Assembly: GCA_005281725.1 (NCBI GenBank)
Contig: SSBO01000012.1
Location: forward strand, 20,786,779-20,850,778
Direction: 5' to 3'
From: Wuchereria bancrofti
Taxonomy: Eukaryota > Nematoda > Chromadorea > Rhabditida > Onchocercidae
DNA: 64,000 nt
In this document: piece by piece, positions 1 through 13,500 of the stretch
Layout: every line of letters begins with the position of its first letter
How positions within the stretch are numbered: position 1 is the stretch's first letter
The notes under the pieces: generated by a model
Seen by the model: the letters and a program-made list of their open reading frames with translations, nothing else
Databases searched by the model: none
Told to the model about the DNA's origin: nothing
Made by a program: the position numbers and the translations under genes

Positions 1-3000
1 AAACGACGATTTCAAGAATGGTTCATTGTTATTTACGGAGCGAATGAAGACCTCGAACTACGACATCCTAAATCGAAAATATCAAAGACTGTGTTAGACC
101 TCGAAAATTCTCGAACAAGCAAATTGAGTTTTTCGAGTTTGAAAAAAAAACAATAGCTGCACCCAGCAATTTTCAATAATTTTAAATTCCAAACAAAAAA
201 TACGTGCAGAAATAAATATTAGAGTATCACGGTCATTTTTATAAAAGTAAAGACAAATAGAAGCAGCAAATAATAATTACTGTGGGATTATATATCATAC
301 AGCGTGGCTAACAACTCCATTTCGATTTTTCCTTCCCTTTAAGTAAGCATTTGGCATTCGCCTTCTCATAATGGATGCTACTGATTTTTCCTTTTCTATT
401 CGCCAAAAGTCCAAGAAATACCTCATTTCTTACTTTTATTCGAATTTAAATATTTTACTTATTCTTTATCTTTTATTAAATTTGTGTTTGCATAAAATAT
501 CTATTGCTTAGTATTTCCATAATCATATTATTAATAAAAACTGCTTTTCTAACAAAAAACTGATCTAGAATATTTCAGATGAATTATAAAAATTCCCATC
601 TTTTTAAATAATCCATTAAACCTGAGCCTACAGTAAATAATACAAGCGCACGCTGCTCAAAATAATTCAGAGTCTTGGATATTAAGAAATTGCGGAATTC
701 CAGCATCAATGAAACATATACAAACGAAGGAATAACATATCAAGCAAAAAGTTAAATGATGATAAAAAACAATGCTCATATTTAAAAATTTACTCAATAC
801 TTTCTCTTATTTCTCAAACCACCGATCAATCGCGAACTAAAGTGCACAAACCTAATAAAATATATAAATATTAAACAGTAAAGAATTACTTTTTCAGTGA
901 GTATTTCAACCATGCGAATTTTTAATACGTCCTATTTTATGCTGAACGTCTTCTTCAGACCAACTATTAATTATTCATCCAATCTCTCGGTTGGCTTGTT
1001 ATCGACTGAAATTAAACGCAAAATCAAAGTACTTATCAAAGTACACGAGAGAAACTGACGAACAAGAGAAACATAAAAAATTCTGAGTGCATAAGCCTAT
1101 TCCACTTATTAGTTATTGAATAGATGCTAGGAAGAGACTCCACGACTGACAGGTTGCAATTAAAATTTCCTGCTAAATAGGACTGAATAATTTCAGATTC
1201 CTGTCATTTGGATATAAAATAAGCGGTTTTTGAAAAGCTAACGTTGAAATTCAACTGCTACTAGACCGACTGTTCAAGCTTCATCTTGCTATGTAAGCTT
1301 GAAACCTCGTTGGTTGATTGTCTGAAAAATAGCAAGGTCAAAACAGTCACAAATTGCCACTTTCATATTCACATGGAACGGTTTATTATCTCATCATATC
1401 ACTCTCACAAAATTTGTTATAAAAACCTAATTTATGAATAAAAATGGAAGTTATCTTTCTCTTCTCTGTCACTCTTTCCTTTTCTCATTTCACCCTGATT
1501 TATTTTCATTGAAGGTATTGACCGATGGAAGAAAGATAAAGACCTCACGAATACGATAAGGTACCGCTATTATAATTAACCAGTAAATAATTTGACACTT
1601 CTCGCTCTTTCATATAAACATCGAAAATAAAAAAAAAAAAAAATCGAGGAAAAGAAACCCTGCAGATTTCTTTGTGGCAAAAAAAAATAATTGATTTCAT
1701 CTTCAGAGATATGCTATATTTCATATGGAAAGGAATAGTGTTGCAGCCTTAGATTAATTTAGTTATTTTATTTCTAAACTGCATTTGATTATTTATGAGA
1801 TAAATCTCAACAATCTACCGACATCTAAAACTGATCTTCGGTCTCTCAATCACAATACAACAAGTTAGCATCTCTATCTATCTTCAAGGAAAGTTAATAA
1901 CACCACAAATTAAAAAAGGTGCTGCATTTAACTTACTATCCTTCGATTATTTATATAAATCAGTAGCATTAAATAATCAAACGAATAGCAGTAAAATATT
2001 GCTAAATTAAGACCAAGTCTTTTTCTAATTTCATCCCCACTTAAAAATTTAAGACAGAAAGTTGAAGCCATCACTCATCCACACTTCCAATTCTAGAAAA
2101 GACTGCGACAAAGCAACAAAAACCTCTTAAGATGCGGTCCGTGAAATCTAATCTCTGAAAATAGAACATACAACTAACCAAGTGTTATTGTTACTTTTTT
2201 TATTCCTCATTTTTTCATTTTCATCTGCATTCTGTTTTATTCTTCCATTTTTGGACATGCTTTTCATAAAAGATATTTAAATTTAAATTTCGCGAAATGG
2301 GTTCGAAATTAGATAATTGATTAGTAGCATTAACTTATTACATATATATATATATAGCAAGCATAAAAACACACTCATTTCGTTGCTAACGTTAGTACTT
2401 TGTAGGAGCTATACAAGAAAGGGATGACTCTTATTCGATATTACAAACATAAGATTTCGTTTTTTCTTTTCCTTCTTTTTTTTCTCTCTCTCTCTCTCTC
2501 TTTCTCTTCTGTAGAAATTTCTTCATCATTACTCTATTTTTATCGCCCGTGTAAATTTATTTCAAAATTTACAATGAGAGCAGAAAAGGAAAAATTCATT
2601 GGTACTGGTATTTTGACAATTAAGAATATTTAGTTAATTAGTTGATTTGATTTGTTTTCAACGTATTGAACAGATAAATTCTTTTACTTTTTAACTGTAC
2701 AATGATATGTAAAAGCAAACCAATTATCATTCATGGGGAAACTTATAGTGTAAAACGGGAAAGTAATTTAAGAAGTTTCATGTAATTGTGGTGTCATATC
2801 ATTTGAAATCATTTGTTTCAAGTTTTTTCTATTTATGTCAATCCAATGTTAACAGTCATTCTTCTTGTTTTAACAAAATTTATCGAATGGAAGCTATGGC
2901 TTATAAAATATTTCATGATGGCAAATGGTGATGACAAGTATTGTTGAAGTAAATATATATTATATTGTTGGTGACAAGAATGAAGTAAGTTAGAGGACAA

Positions 3001-5038
3001 TGAATCTCAAAATATTGTCCTAAGATGGCATTTACAAACAATTGTTGTTTAATTTGCTTCGAAAATTTTCATTTTAATGGAAAATATGGCATGAAGTAGC
3101 AGCAGTAGTAGTAGCAGCAGCTGTACAATATCCCAGGAGGGGTGTCGAGGTTTTGGCCAATTGCGCCGACCTTTATGTTTTGCATGATTGTCGGTCATCG
3201 TGTCCTCGATTCACCACTCTCTTCATATGCATATGTCTCGATAATAAATCATTGCCTGTGAGAGCTAATTGACCTTTAAAGTTGTGTCTTTTCGTCTTAA
3301 TGCGACAATAAATGACAGATGTTTACAGCACGTTATCACCACAATCACCGTTACTCTCTCATTCATTCATCAGGTTTTTGCCAGCTCCATTTTACCAAAT
3401 TCTTATTTTCTTTCATATCCGTTTTGGATGGATCATAAATGAATTAATACTGTTCAATTGAATAATTCTTGAAAATTATCGTCAATTTCGGAAAAAAGAA
3501 AAAAAAAAGGAGATCGATTTAAGTGCGAATAAGGAAAGTAGAGATAGAAGTAGAAAAAAATTTAATTCTTTTGAACTTGTGCGTAAGCAACGTTTAGCTT
3601 TCAAGCATTTTATCAAATTGATGTATTAGTTGTAAGAATCAAACATTTATGATAATCAGAAATGCTTTAAAATTCTAAAAAAGATGAATATCGATTGTAA
3701 ATATTAAATTGATGTGAAATGTGCCGAAAATAATTATGAAAAGTAATGATTGCTTCAAAAAACGATTGCTTTTTTTTTTAAACTCTTTACAAAATCTAAA
3801 GCATGAGAGAGAACCTTCTTGCAAACAAAAATGAATGGAAAGATAACAACAACCAAAGGGTTAAGAGAGGGCACGTCAATTAAATGAAATTTGAAAAGAT
3901 GATGATGATTTATGAGGAAGGAACGAGAAAGCTATTCCTTCGTCCTTCGTTCATTCATCCATCCATCCAAATAAGATTTCGACAAAGCTAATCATAAGCA
4001 TCATTTGTCTTAACTAAAGGAAAAAAAAAAAGCATACAGGATGAGTTACCCCAAAATTTTTCTGAAGAATTAAGGAAAGAAAAGAATGAAACAATAAATA
4101 ATTCTTTGCAAATGTGAAAAAAAAACAAACAAACAATTTTTTGTGATTTTTTTACTTCATAAAGCACTGAAAGTTGTTTGATTTAGTTACAGTTGCAAAA
4201 AAGAATGAAAAAAATTACTTAAAAACTAGTGATTAAATATCAATTTTTGATGTTTTAGCATTTGATAATTTTGACGAATTTAAAATGTTTAATTTTTAGA
4301 GTTCAATACTATTCAGGAAAATTTTTCTATCATCATAGTATAACTTTTCATTTTTTAAATTTACTAAATCAAAAAAAAAACAAATGCTAGTAAAATATTA
4401 AGTGTATTTAATTTGTGAATTTTTTTTCTCTATTATCATATTTTTCAACATTTTTCCAAATATGTTTGCTATATATTTAATGTAATTCAGATTAATTGTT
4501 GCCTTCAACCATTTTTTTAAGATCATCGCTTTAGATAGTTCAAATATTTCACTGTAATTTTTGATAATTTGGTTTATTAGAGTAAAAGATATAAACTGAT
4601 AAAAATTTTTGAAATTTTCAAAGAAACTGCTTAATGACATCATCTAATAGACATTACTTTCTCCTAAACGAAAATTCCAACATGTCATGCATTCTCCTAC
4701 AAGTACAATTCCATTAGTTCAAAATTGTCAAATTGTTTTATTCAGCGAAATTTGAAATGATGACATCATTATAAATTGATCTTGAAAAAAAAAATCATAG
4801 ACATACTATCATTAGTTAGACATATGGAATTCAGTTGAACTGAAATTGAATTTAATCATCCACAAATTATCATTATTTATCATTTTTTTTTTTTTGTATG
4901 AAACATTTGGGTGTTATCAATCGATTTAGCATTATCAGCAAAATATAAAATAAAATTGGCTGCATTTATTACTTATGAAGCAGCAACGAAATATTAAACG
5001 TAAATTTTGTTTTATTTTATTCTTTTTTTTTAGAACGC
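1..5038. other. gene-free AT-rich stretch
   Basis: I see no exon series or recognisable domain on either strand. The few open frames are short, low in complexity and rich in Phe/Leu/Lys. Simple repeats are present: a TA run near 2342-2356, a CT run near 2483-2505 and an AGC/AGT run near 3096-3122. Many poly-A and poly-T runs occur. It lies downstream of the minus-strand GPCR gene that ends at 5410. Confidence 0.6.
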
Positions 5039-5074
5039 AACAAAGTTATGCTAGAAATTGAGCATAACTTTGTT
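5039..5074. repeat. perfect 14-bp inverted repeat (hairpin)
   Basis: The arms AACAAAGTTATGCT (5039-5052) and AGCATAACTTTGTT (5061-5074) are exact reverse complements separated by the 8-base loop AGAAATTG. It lies about 340 bp past the stop codon of the minus-strand GPCR gene, so it could be in that gene's 3' UTR or just beyond it. No function is known to me. A stem-loop in RNA or a transposon remnant are both possible. Confidence 0.85.
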
Positions 5075-5409
5075 AGAATTTTAAAAATGATAATTTTAAA
5101 ACAATTTTAAAGATGGTTATCTTTGTGCTTACCTTTTGTTTGATCAACATTTTAAATATTTTGTATACATCATTTCTTTTTTTTGTTTCGAAATAAAAAT
5201 TTAAAAAAGATTATCTTGTAGTTTCATGAAATAAATATTTGACAATAAAGTTTTGTGACGCACTGATAACAACACTGATTTTTCAAACAAAGAAATGTTA
5301 TTTAGGCAGTTTGAAATGAATGATTATTAATTACCTTTATTAATAATGGCAATTTATGAACACATTAAATTAATAAAATAATTCCTTCTTTTTCTTCTTT
5401 CTCACATAA

Positions 5410-7372
5410 TTAATTTATTTGTGATTGTTTTTGTAATTCACTGCTGCTACCATTTTTAAATTTCTCTGTTAGAAATATCTTTAAACTTCGCAATTCATGT
5501 CTTAGATTAAAGGTGAAATATCCATAAACGTAGGCGTTGAATGAGCTATTTGTTGTTGCAAACATATACAAAATTTTTGATAACATTGACGGTATTGTAA
5601 TATTCTTTCGCGATCTACCGGTCTAGATTTAAGCATATTTACAATATAATACAATAAATGTAAATTACATTAGTAGCTAACAAAATATTCTATTAATTTT
5701 TTTAAAATATTGTTGGATATAGAGAGAGGTATATTTTAAATTAAAATCTAATTTCTTTCTTCATTTTTCCTTCTATCCGTTCACGAGATTATGTTCTTTT
5801 TTTTTTTTTTTTGTGAGTGGTATAGAGATTTCTAAGGAGAAGAAAGTAATACTTAAATTTTCATACAGATTTATCAAAATATTGTAAATGATTACCTTAT
5901 AATCGATATCAATGAAATGCAATGTAGCAGCTGCATAATACGGTGTCCAACAAAGTAAAAAGAAGAAAACTATACTCCATGTCATCCGTACTATTTTTAT
6001 TTTCGCTTTTCGAAATTTTGGTATATGCGGTTTACTCATTATCATTCCACCAATATTGTTTCCTTTTCTTTCTAATCTATCTGAATTTCTCATTTTTTAT
6101 TATTCTTATGCAAGAGTTAAATTTTGATAATAAAATTGAAATGATTTAATTGAAATTAAAAGTAAGCAGAAACAAAATTAATAGAAATTTGTATTAATGC
6201 ATATTTCACTGGGGAAAAAAAAAATAAATTCAAATTTGGAAAAGCTTGAAAATGTCCTAATTAAGGTGGATTTTTGTTTTTCTTTTTCAATTGAAATAGA
6301 TTATTTATTTGTACATACATCGTATTTTCAGTCTGTAATGTATTTGACTGTAGCAATAAATAATAACACATAATGGTATGAAATAAATATACAAGGCGGT
6401 AAATATTGTGTAAATTAAAACATAGCGTGAATCGAGAAGGCCAACATAGTCTCGAGCCACACACTGCGTTAACAGTTCGTTGCAGGGATGTGACGCTACC
6501 GTAAATATGCCAATCTAAAAGATGTCATCATCCAATATTCACCGAACAGATGTGCAAATGAATGACGTTTCAGAATGATTAATTAATTAATTAATAATAA
6601 TAAATAATGGCAATAATAATAGTGAATAATAATAATACCACTGATAATAATAATAACAATAATAGTAATAGTAATAATAATAATAAATGATAATAATAGT
6701 AAATAAATGATAGTAAAACAGTAATAATTAACACAAATGAAAATATTAATTAATAATGACTGGTAGTAATTAATAGCAATAAAAGTGTAAATGAAATTGA
6801 TAATATTTGCTGCATTAGATTTTATGATCGGAAGTACTTATGATCGGTCAGTGGTATGATCATTATTCAAATATTATATTCTTAATTATCTCTTATAACA
6901 TTGCCAATTAAAGTTTTTCACTTCTTTTATCTTTTCTACTTTTTCTCTGCTACATAAAATTTAGAATTGAGCAAAGATATGTCAAATTCAGGTACATCTC
7001 TATTCCATCTTGTGATTAAAAAGAACAAAAAAAAGGTCACGAAAGTTGCATAGGAAAAGAATTTTGATTTCGAAATGAATTTTAAATTTGAAACTAAAAC
7101 TTATTGAAAATTACCTGAGGTAAACTATCAATAAAGGCGCTAATCCATGCAAAAATTAACATAATTTTATTTCGTTTAATACCATTGATCACTGAAAAAG
7201 GCTTACAAACAGAAAGCCAACGATCGATACACATGCAAACGACAACTGCCGATGATAGTGACACACCGAAAATGTCGAAAAATCGGGTCGTCTAAAAATA
7301 TATTTCATCGAATATTTAATTGAAAGAAGATTCATCTTATCACTTAATGATAAAAAGCACTAAAAGAATATT

Positions 7373-7404
<32 letters not shown>

Positions 7405-8510
7405 CACATATATGTATATTATCAGAATTTGATAAATGTTTTTATCGTTTTGTCATTTCAGATTGGATTAAATGATTTGTACATTCTTATTTACCAGCTA
7501 ATCTGATGTTTTGTTTGATTTATTTTTCTTCAATTTTCATTATTTATATTATTCAGCAATTCTGACGAAGAAATTATTAGATTCTTTGCTTCACCAAAGC
7601 AGTAAAAAAAGAAAGGAAGTCATTCCTTAAAAAAAAAAAAAATTCCTCATTATTAATTCGTTTTTTTTTAGAATTCCGATTCAAATTCTATGATATTCTC
7701 CAAATCATCATTTAAAAAAGAAAACGAAAGAAAAACCACAAAATCTTATTCATTCCATCAAATTTTGTTATGAAAGCAAAATTTAAGAATTATTATTCCT
7801 TTTTTTTTAGTTCATCATAAAGCAGATCGAATTATTTTTGTTAGAAGAAAATTATATTTTTATAGCAGAAATAAAAAAAAAAACAAAAAAAACTTTGAAT
7901 TCTTTTCAAATGTAAATGAATTTATTTTTTTTCATTCTTTTTCCTTTCAAATATCACAACAATTAATAAAATATAAATTTTACATTAATTAAACTTACTT
8001 TACATAATATATTGCCACCATACCAATATTTTGTGATGGAATGTATAATTTGCTTAGGTAAATATTCAAATGTTACAATCAGATCAGCGATATTCATATG
8101 TAATAATAAAATTATCACTCGATGTGTGTGATTTGTGCGTAAATTACGATAAATGATAAGAAACATTCCAACATTACCAATTGCAGCAAAGCAGAATAGC
8201 ACAACGTGGCAAATGATCTAAAAGTGATCAATGGGTTTCATATGGGTAAATTATTTTAACAATAGGTAAATTCGATAAAAAAAAAAAAGATAGTAATGAT
8301 AGGAATAATCTGAATTGTTCATTAAATTATTTCAAAAACTAAACAATATCAGTACTTTTTTAGAGAAATAGATTAATTGAATAAAGAAAAAATTTCATTC
8401 ATTAATACATAAATTAAATAAAATTTCAAAAAATTTCACATTGTAAAACAAACCAATGCAAAAGCATTTCGATCGATTTGAATCAGCGTAGTATAGTTTG
8501 TACAAATCAT
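5410..8510 (-). CDS. GnRH/AKH-like peptide G protein-coupled receptor
   Basis: This is a rhodopsin-class seven-helix receptor of 348 aa. Exons are 8454-8510, 7999-8217, 7115-7291, 6319-6514, 5896-6080 and 5410-5622, and all phases agree. The start ATG at 8510 gives a short extracellular N-terminus with one N-glycosylation sequon (N5-Y-T). TM1-TM2 carry NIADL. Cys91 and Cys162/169 can form the ECL1-ECL2 disulfide. The TM3 DRY motif is DRW (115-117), TM6 has FFLLCWTPYY (to about 265), and TM7 has NSSFNAYVYGYF from N303. The pattern (YWYGGNILCK, ADL, CWTPYY) resembles GnRH/adipokinetic-hormone receptors of ecdysozoans, so a neuropeptide ligand at the plasma membrane is inferred. The first 19 residues rest on a small exon and are less certain. 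Gene subtype is not resolved. Confidence 0.82.
6577..6790. repeat. TAA/AATAAT-rich simple repeat
   Basis: Imperfect trinucleotide tract made of TAA, ATA and TAG steps. It lies in the intron between the TM4 and TM5 exons of the GPCR gene. It is low-complexity sequence with no coding signal. Confidence 0.75.
7375..7402. repeat. (TG)14 microsatellite
   Basis: An uninterrupted TG dinucleotide run is followed by CACACATATATG. It lies in the intron between the TM2 and TM3 exons of the GPCR gene and is likely length-polymorphic. Confidence 0.95.
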
Positions 8511-8525
8511 ATCATATCATATCAG
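8505..8525. repeat. ATATC pentamer repeat at the GPCR start
   Basis: Four consecutive ATCAT/ATATC units lie exactly at and upstream of the proposed GPCR start codon. On the minus strand they create several ATG triplets, but all except the one at 8510 run into TGA at once. Confidence 0.7.
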
Positions 8526-9956
8526 ATTCTCATTGTTATCATGTATTGATTCCAGTTTGAATAGAAATTTGAAATAAATTGAAATCATTCCAGGATAGAT
8601 TAGATTAATAGAAATGCACTTAGTTTATGGATGCCATCTGATACGCATTTTATAAATAGCAAAATTAATCTTAAATTAGCAATCATATGCAATGTAATTC
8701 GTTTTCATAAAGGCATGATCAAAAGTCGAGAATGATCATTTAAAAGAAAAGATCAAACGATTCTCTTCAATGCACGCTTCGATTGTTATCACTTGTATCC
8801 TAAATTTGCATAAGTACTCTTTAACTCATCTTAAAATTGATATTTCAATTTTGATAATCATTTTCATTGTGCCAAAATTCTGATCAAAATCTGTGAAAGT
8901 CAAACTGTAAATTGTAAATTCAGATTAGCTATGACTATCACATCAATGGAAGTTTCAAATAGTAAGTGCCAAAAACAAATCAGCTAGCTAATTTGGCGCA
9001 AATGAATTGTTACTATTTGATGATGATTAGATGCTAAAGTATTGCAATGAATTAATGAAATATAGTATAGTATATCATTTTTTGTTAAAATCATTTAAAA
9101 AAAATTCAATTTAAACTCTTCTGAAAGAGCTATAAAAATGAATCGAACAATTCGAAAGAATTAAAAAGATGGAAAAACGTATGTAAATATGCATGCAATT
9201 ACCGCCTATTTTTAACGTTATTAATAAAAGAAGCCAAGAAAAGAAAAAGCCAGTAAGAAGGAACCGTTTCAAAAGAAGCCGGTTTATATAATATACTGTT
9301 ATATTCCGGTTGCATTGAACCAATAAATGATTAATAAATTAGAAAGGAAGCGAGCAACCTTATGAATTTTTCGATCAGTTTTCTTTTAATTAGCTAAACC
9401 GCCAGAAAAGATCTGAAAGGTTGAAACGTATTTTAGCATTACAATTATTTTTTATTCGAGTCTAAGTGATCAATAAAGAAATAAATAGTTTTACGTCTTT
9501 CACTTCAACTTTTTTGTACTTCGTTCTCTTCAAAGAAGAAAAAAAAAAATGGTAAAAACATAAGTGAATAACAAAAAGGTCGAATTTTTCAGTAAGTTAC
9601 AAGTTAAAAATTCATCATTTAAATGTTAATTGCCCATATATGTTTGAAAAAGAGAGAGGGAAAGAGAAACAAAGTGAAGTGAGGAATCAATAAACCTTTA
9701 AAAACCAATAACCTTTGTCTGCTATGCAAATATTATCAACTTTGAAAATTTTTGAATTTGTGTTTCTGGAGAAGATTCAGCAATTAGTTAATTATCAATC
9801 AAATGCCAAGAAAACAGTTTTGCAAGAAAACGGAGATGCGGAAGCGCAAGGAGAATAACTTTTCAAAATATTTTGGCTGGTAATTGCATTCAGATTCTGA
9901 AATATCTAAATGAAACATTTTATTATGTATGGTATCAGACATAGTTTGAAAATGAG
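8526..9956. other. no gene recognised
   Basis: This is the region upstream of the GPCR gene, so it should contain its promoter. A 70-aa minus-strand open frame at 9111-9323 has no recognisable domain and looks like chance. No tRNA or other RNA gene was recognised. Confidence 0.5.
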
Positions 9957-10061
9957 ATCAGGACTGATTGCTTTTATATCCGGATTGATTGTTTCTGTAT
10001 CCGGATTGATTGTTTCTGTATCCGGATTGATTGTTTCTGTATCCAGATTGATTATTTCTGT
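9957..10061 (-). repeat. 21-bp tandem repeat (5 units), open in the minus frame
   Basis: Unit ATCCGGATTGATTGTTTCTGT is present in three near-identical copies plus one mildly and one strongly diverged copy. The period of 21 keeps one minus-strand frame open as the heptapeptide G-Y-R-N-N-Q-S, ending with K-S-N-Q-S and a stop about 9962. The frame starts just after a possible acceptor near 10099. It may be the last exon of an unrecognised repetitive protein or a non-coding satellite. Confidence 0.7.
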
Positions 10062-10290
10062 TAGCATGGTTCTCTTCGCCATACCATAATCTTTGTTATA
10101 TCATAGATCAGAAATGAACAACAATAATAAAACGAAGATAGCGAAATGAAAAGAGAATAATCAGGAAGTAAGCATTCTCGGAGAGTGCCGAGACGAATAT
10201 GAGACAACGATATGACAGAATAAATAAGGTATAAAGTAAAATAAAAGTAATAAATGAATTAACAACCTTATGATTGACTCTTGGTCTTTC

Positions 10291-10587
10291 TGCTTTTAGA
10301 AAGACCAGGCTTTTTTCCATCTCCGCTTTTAGAAAGACCAGGCTTTTTTCCATCTCCGCTTTTAGAAAGACCAGGCTTTTTTTCATCTCCGCTTTTGGAA
10401 GGACCAGGCTTTTTTCCATCTCCGCTTTTAGAAAGACCAGGTTTTTTTCCATCTCTGCTTTTAGAAGGACCAGGCTTTTTTCCATCTCCGCTTTTAGGAA
10501 GACCAGGCTTTTTTCCATCTCTGCTTTTAGAAGGACCAGGCTTTTTTCCATCTCCGCTTTTAGAAAGACCAGGTTTTTTTCCATTTC
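10291..10587 (-). repeat. 33-bp minisatellite (9 units), open in several frames
   Basis: Nine tandem units of 33 bp share the core CTTTTAGAAAGACCAGGC and differ by scattered substitutions. Because 33 is a multiple of three, frames stay open on both strands. On the minus strand one frame reads G-D-G-K-K-P-G-L-S-K-S per unit and another reads A-E-M-E-K-S-L-V-F-L-K. Which frame, if any, is translated cannot be decided from the substitutions. The neighbouring 21-bp repeat also has an open minus frame, so both may belong to one low-complexity protein gene, but I could not join them in phase. Confidence 0.8.
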
Positions 10588-13500
10588 ATAATTTCTTTTT
10601 TGGTTATAATTTCTTTTTTTGGTCATAATTTCTTTTTGGTCACCGTTTTAGTGATTGCTTTTTATATCATTTTATGATTATTTGGTTAAAAATATTAGTG
10701 AATTTTAATTTCAAAATCGGAAATTTTTCTGTTAGTGAAAGTGTGTGGTTTATTGTTCTCTTAAAAAGCATTTTATTTTAATGCGTGGATTTTTATGAAT
10801 GGCTAATAACCATTTCATCCGGAAAGTTCGATGTAATGTCTTTTTTTTTTAGGTTGCTTTCCCAATTAAACGTCATTTTAAGATTTTCTTTAAGTTTTTA
10901 AACTCTCACTCTTCCACCAAATATCATTTTTTTTTTAAACTATTTCTCATTCTTCTATTCTTGTAGCCTAGAATTTAGAAATCTAACCTAGAATGTGACC
11001 TAAAATTGAGAATCTAGAAATTTCTAGCATCCCTTCCATTCATTATTTTATAGAAACAATCCGTGCAGTAATTTTCCACCAATGTCTGTTCAATGGCTAT
11101 CACATATGCAAATTTCAATGATTTCTATTTTCACAGCTGCAAGCTATTCTTGCGACATTTCAGAATTATAAAATTCCAGCTGTAAAATTTTCGAAAATAA
11201 TTTGGCAAATTCTTCTTGTCATTTTTCATTTTAATGGTTATATGATTGGCATTTTTTCGATCATATCGTCATCAAGCAGATTAGAATCTGTGATTTTATA
11301 GCTTAAAATCGCAGATTAGAATCTGTGATTTTATAGCTTAAAATTATTTCTGAAAAAAAAAATTCTTTTCTTATGATAATAGATTGAAGATGAAAGTGAT
11401 CATTATCACTAAACGATCATTATCACTCACATAACACTTTTTCAATTAAAAAAGATTATTCAATCAGTAGGAGAAAATTTGAAAAAATATCTATTTGAAA
11501 TTAAAGAAAATCAGTTGCAATATGATCGTATGACTTTGTCAAAAAAAATAAAATAAAATGAAATGAAAGAAAAATTCGATAAAATGATTTTTTTTTTGTA
11601 AAAACTTTGACTAAATATGAAGCATTAAATTTGCTAAAGAGAAGTTTATAATTATTAAAATTGCTTTGAGCACCAACTATATCATTAGTAATTAGTAAAA
11701 TACATCATCTTCAATTAGACTTTTAAATTGTTTATGATGTATGTAAGAATTGTTGCAAGAAAAAATTTAAAATGAAAGATAGAAATAAATAAAATTTAAT
11801 AAAATGAAAGATAGAAATAGATTAATTTGAAAGAATTGCATAAAATTTATAGCTAAAAGCTATTATAGCTATTACAATAAGCAATCAAAAAGTGTAACAG
11901 TTTATTTACTCTTTTCCATTACTGATAAAGCAGAAATCATTAATAAAATGTAATGATAGCTATATCTTAGGCTTATTTATATGTCATTTTAATTAGCTAA
12001 TCACAATTTTTATAGGTCATTTTAATTAGCTAATATCATTCAGCTAGCTCTATTGATACCATCTTCAATGTAGAAATATTTGACATCATTGGGGGTTAAA
12101 ATACTATATAATGGACCTATTTAAATAGAAATGTAATGGGCGACATATTCTCATTAATGGGCGGCAATTGCTTTCAATTAACAATGGATACTTCTTTTTC
12201 TTTCACTTTGTTGCTCTATAAAAAAGAAAATGTTTTGCTTTGTTTGAGAACAATTTTGAATTTAAAACATTAACTCGATTGTCATTTGATTTTGAATACT
12301 TCCAATAGTATTTTTATCAAATTTCATTACTATTACAAAGTTGAATTCACTAGCATTTTGGAATTATTTTACTAATTAGTCAATACATTAATAATTAAAT
12401 GAGATATTTAATGTTAAAATATAAACGACAAATTTTGCATATTTAGTAGTTCTGAGCATAATGAAGTAAAAAAGGGACAAATGCAAAAATTATCAAAATT
12501 TACTTCTTTTTTTTTATTTTATTTTATTTTTTTGCAAAACATTGCAAAAGATGAATAGAATTTGAGAATTAATGATGAATGACAGTTGTGGATTATTTTA
12601 ACGTAAAGTTTATTTTCTCTGAAAAAATTATTCCAGTGGGGAAGTATGATAGGTTAAAGATTTTCATTCCACTCTGAATTATCTTATTCATCCTTTTTTC
12701 TTTTCAAATTAGTTTTTAAAATTTAAATTGACTTTTTCAATTATGTCTAGAATACTAGCACTTTTTTTTTCTTAGTTAAATCAATGTTCTATTTTGAAAA
12801 CATCAAATTAAAGCCAATTCAACATGTTGTGAAGACGTAGATAAACAAAAATTTATTAGGAATGATTGCAATCAGACGTGAAACGGTGATTTACTAATAG
12901 TAATATTTAGAGAAGAAAAAAATTTTTGTTTTTTTTTTTTCAAATATTTCAAGAAGTGAATGAAACAGACAAATCACTTTTGTCCTTCAAAGTTTTGAGT
13001 TGATTTTTTTGAAATTTTGGTGATAAATTTTGGAAGAAATTTAAGAATAGAGAGTTTATGATGTTAAAATTAGCTATTGAAAGAAAAAATAGCATTGTTT
13101 TTTACTGAAAAACAAAAAACAAAAAAAAAAAAAAACAAAATAAAAGGAAAAGACTTGTTCGATATTTTTTTGAAAAACAAAATCAATCATTTTGATTAAA
13201 ATATTGGTCTAAATTCTTAAAAATTGATCAATTCGAAATTTAAATATATCTCCATCCTTCTTCCATTTTCCATTTAAAATATCTCATTACTGGCAATTTT
13301 TAATGAGTTAATGAGAATTCTAATTTTTGAAAAATTCTAAATATGTTAGATAAGTCTGAATTTTACATAGTAATAACAAATAAGTCAATATGCAACACAT
13401 TTATTGTCATTGAAGCATCATAATTCACTCATATTTTCAAACTATTAAATAGCACTGGAAAAAAAAATGAAAAAAAAAAAAATTCGATAAAAGAGACGAA

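Noticed and set aside
2424..2633. 69-aa plus-strand frame beginning MTLIRYYKHK
   Set aside because: Most of it is encoded by poly-T and CT runs. No homologous domain or splice partner.
9111..9323. 70-aa hydrophobic minus-strand frame upstream of the GPCR
   Set aside because: Considered as the receptor's N-terminal exon, but the exon 8454-8510 joins in phase, has an NYT sequon and lies closer.
10274..10628. Plus-strand open frames of 105 and 115 aa over the 33-bp repeat
   Set aside because: All frames stay open because the period is a multiple of three. Phe/Pro-rich or Arg/Phe-rich plus frames look less protein-like than the minus frames and have no flanking exon.
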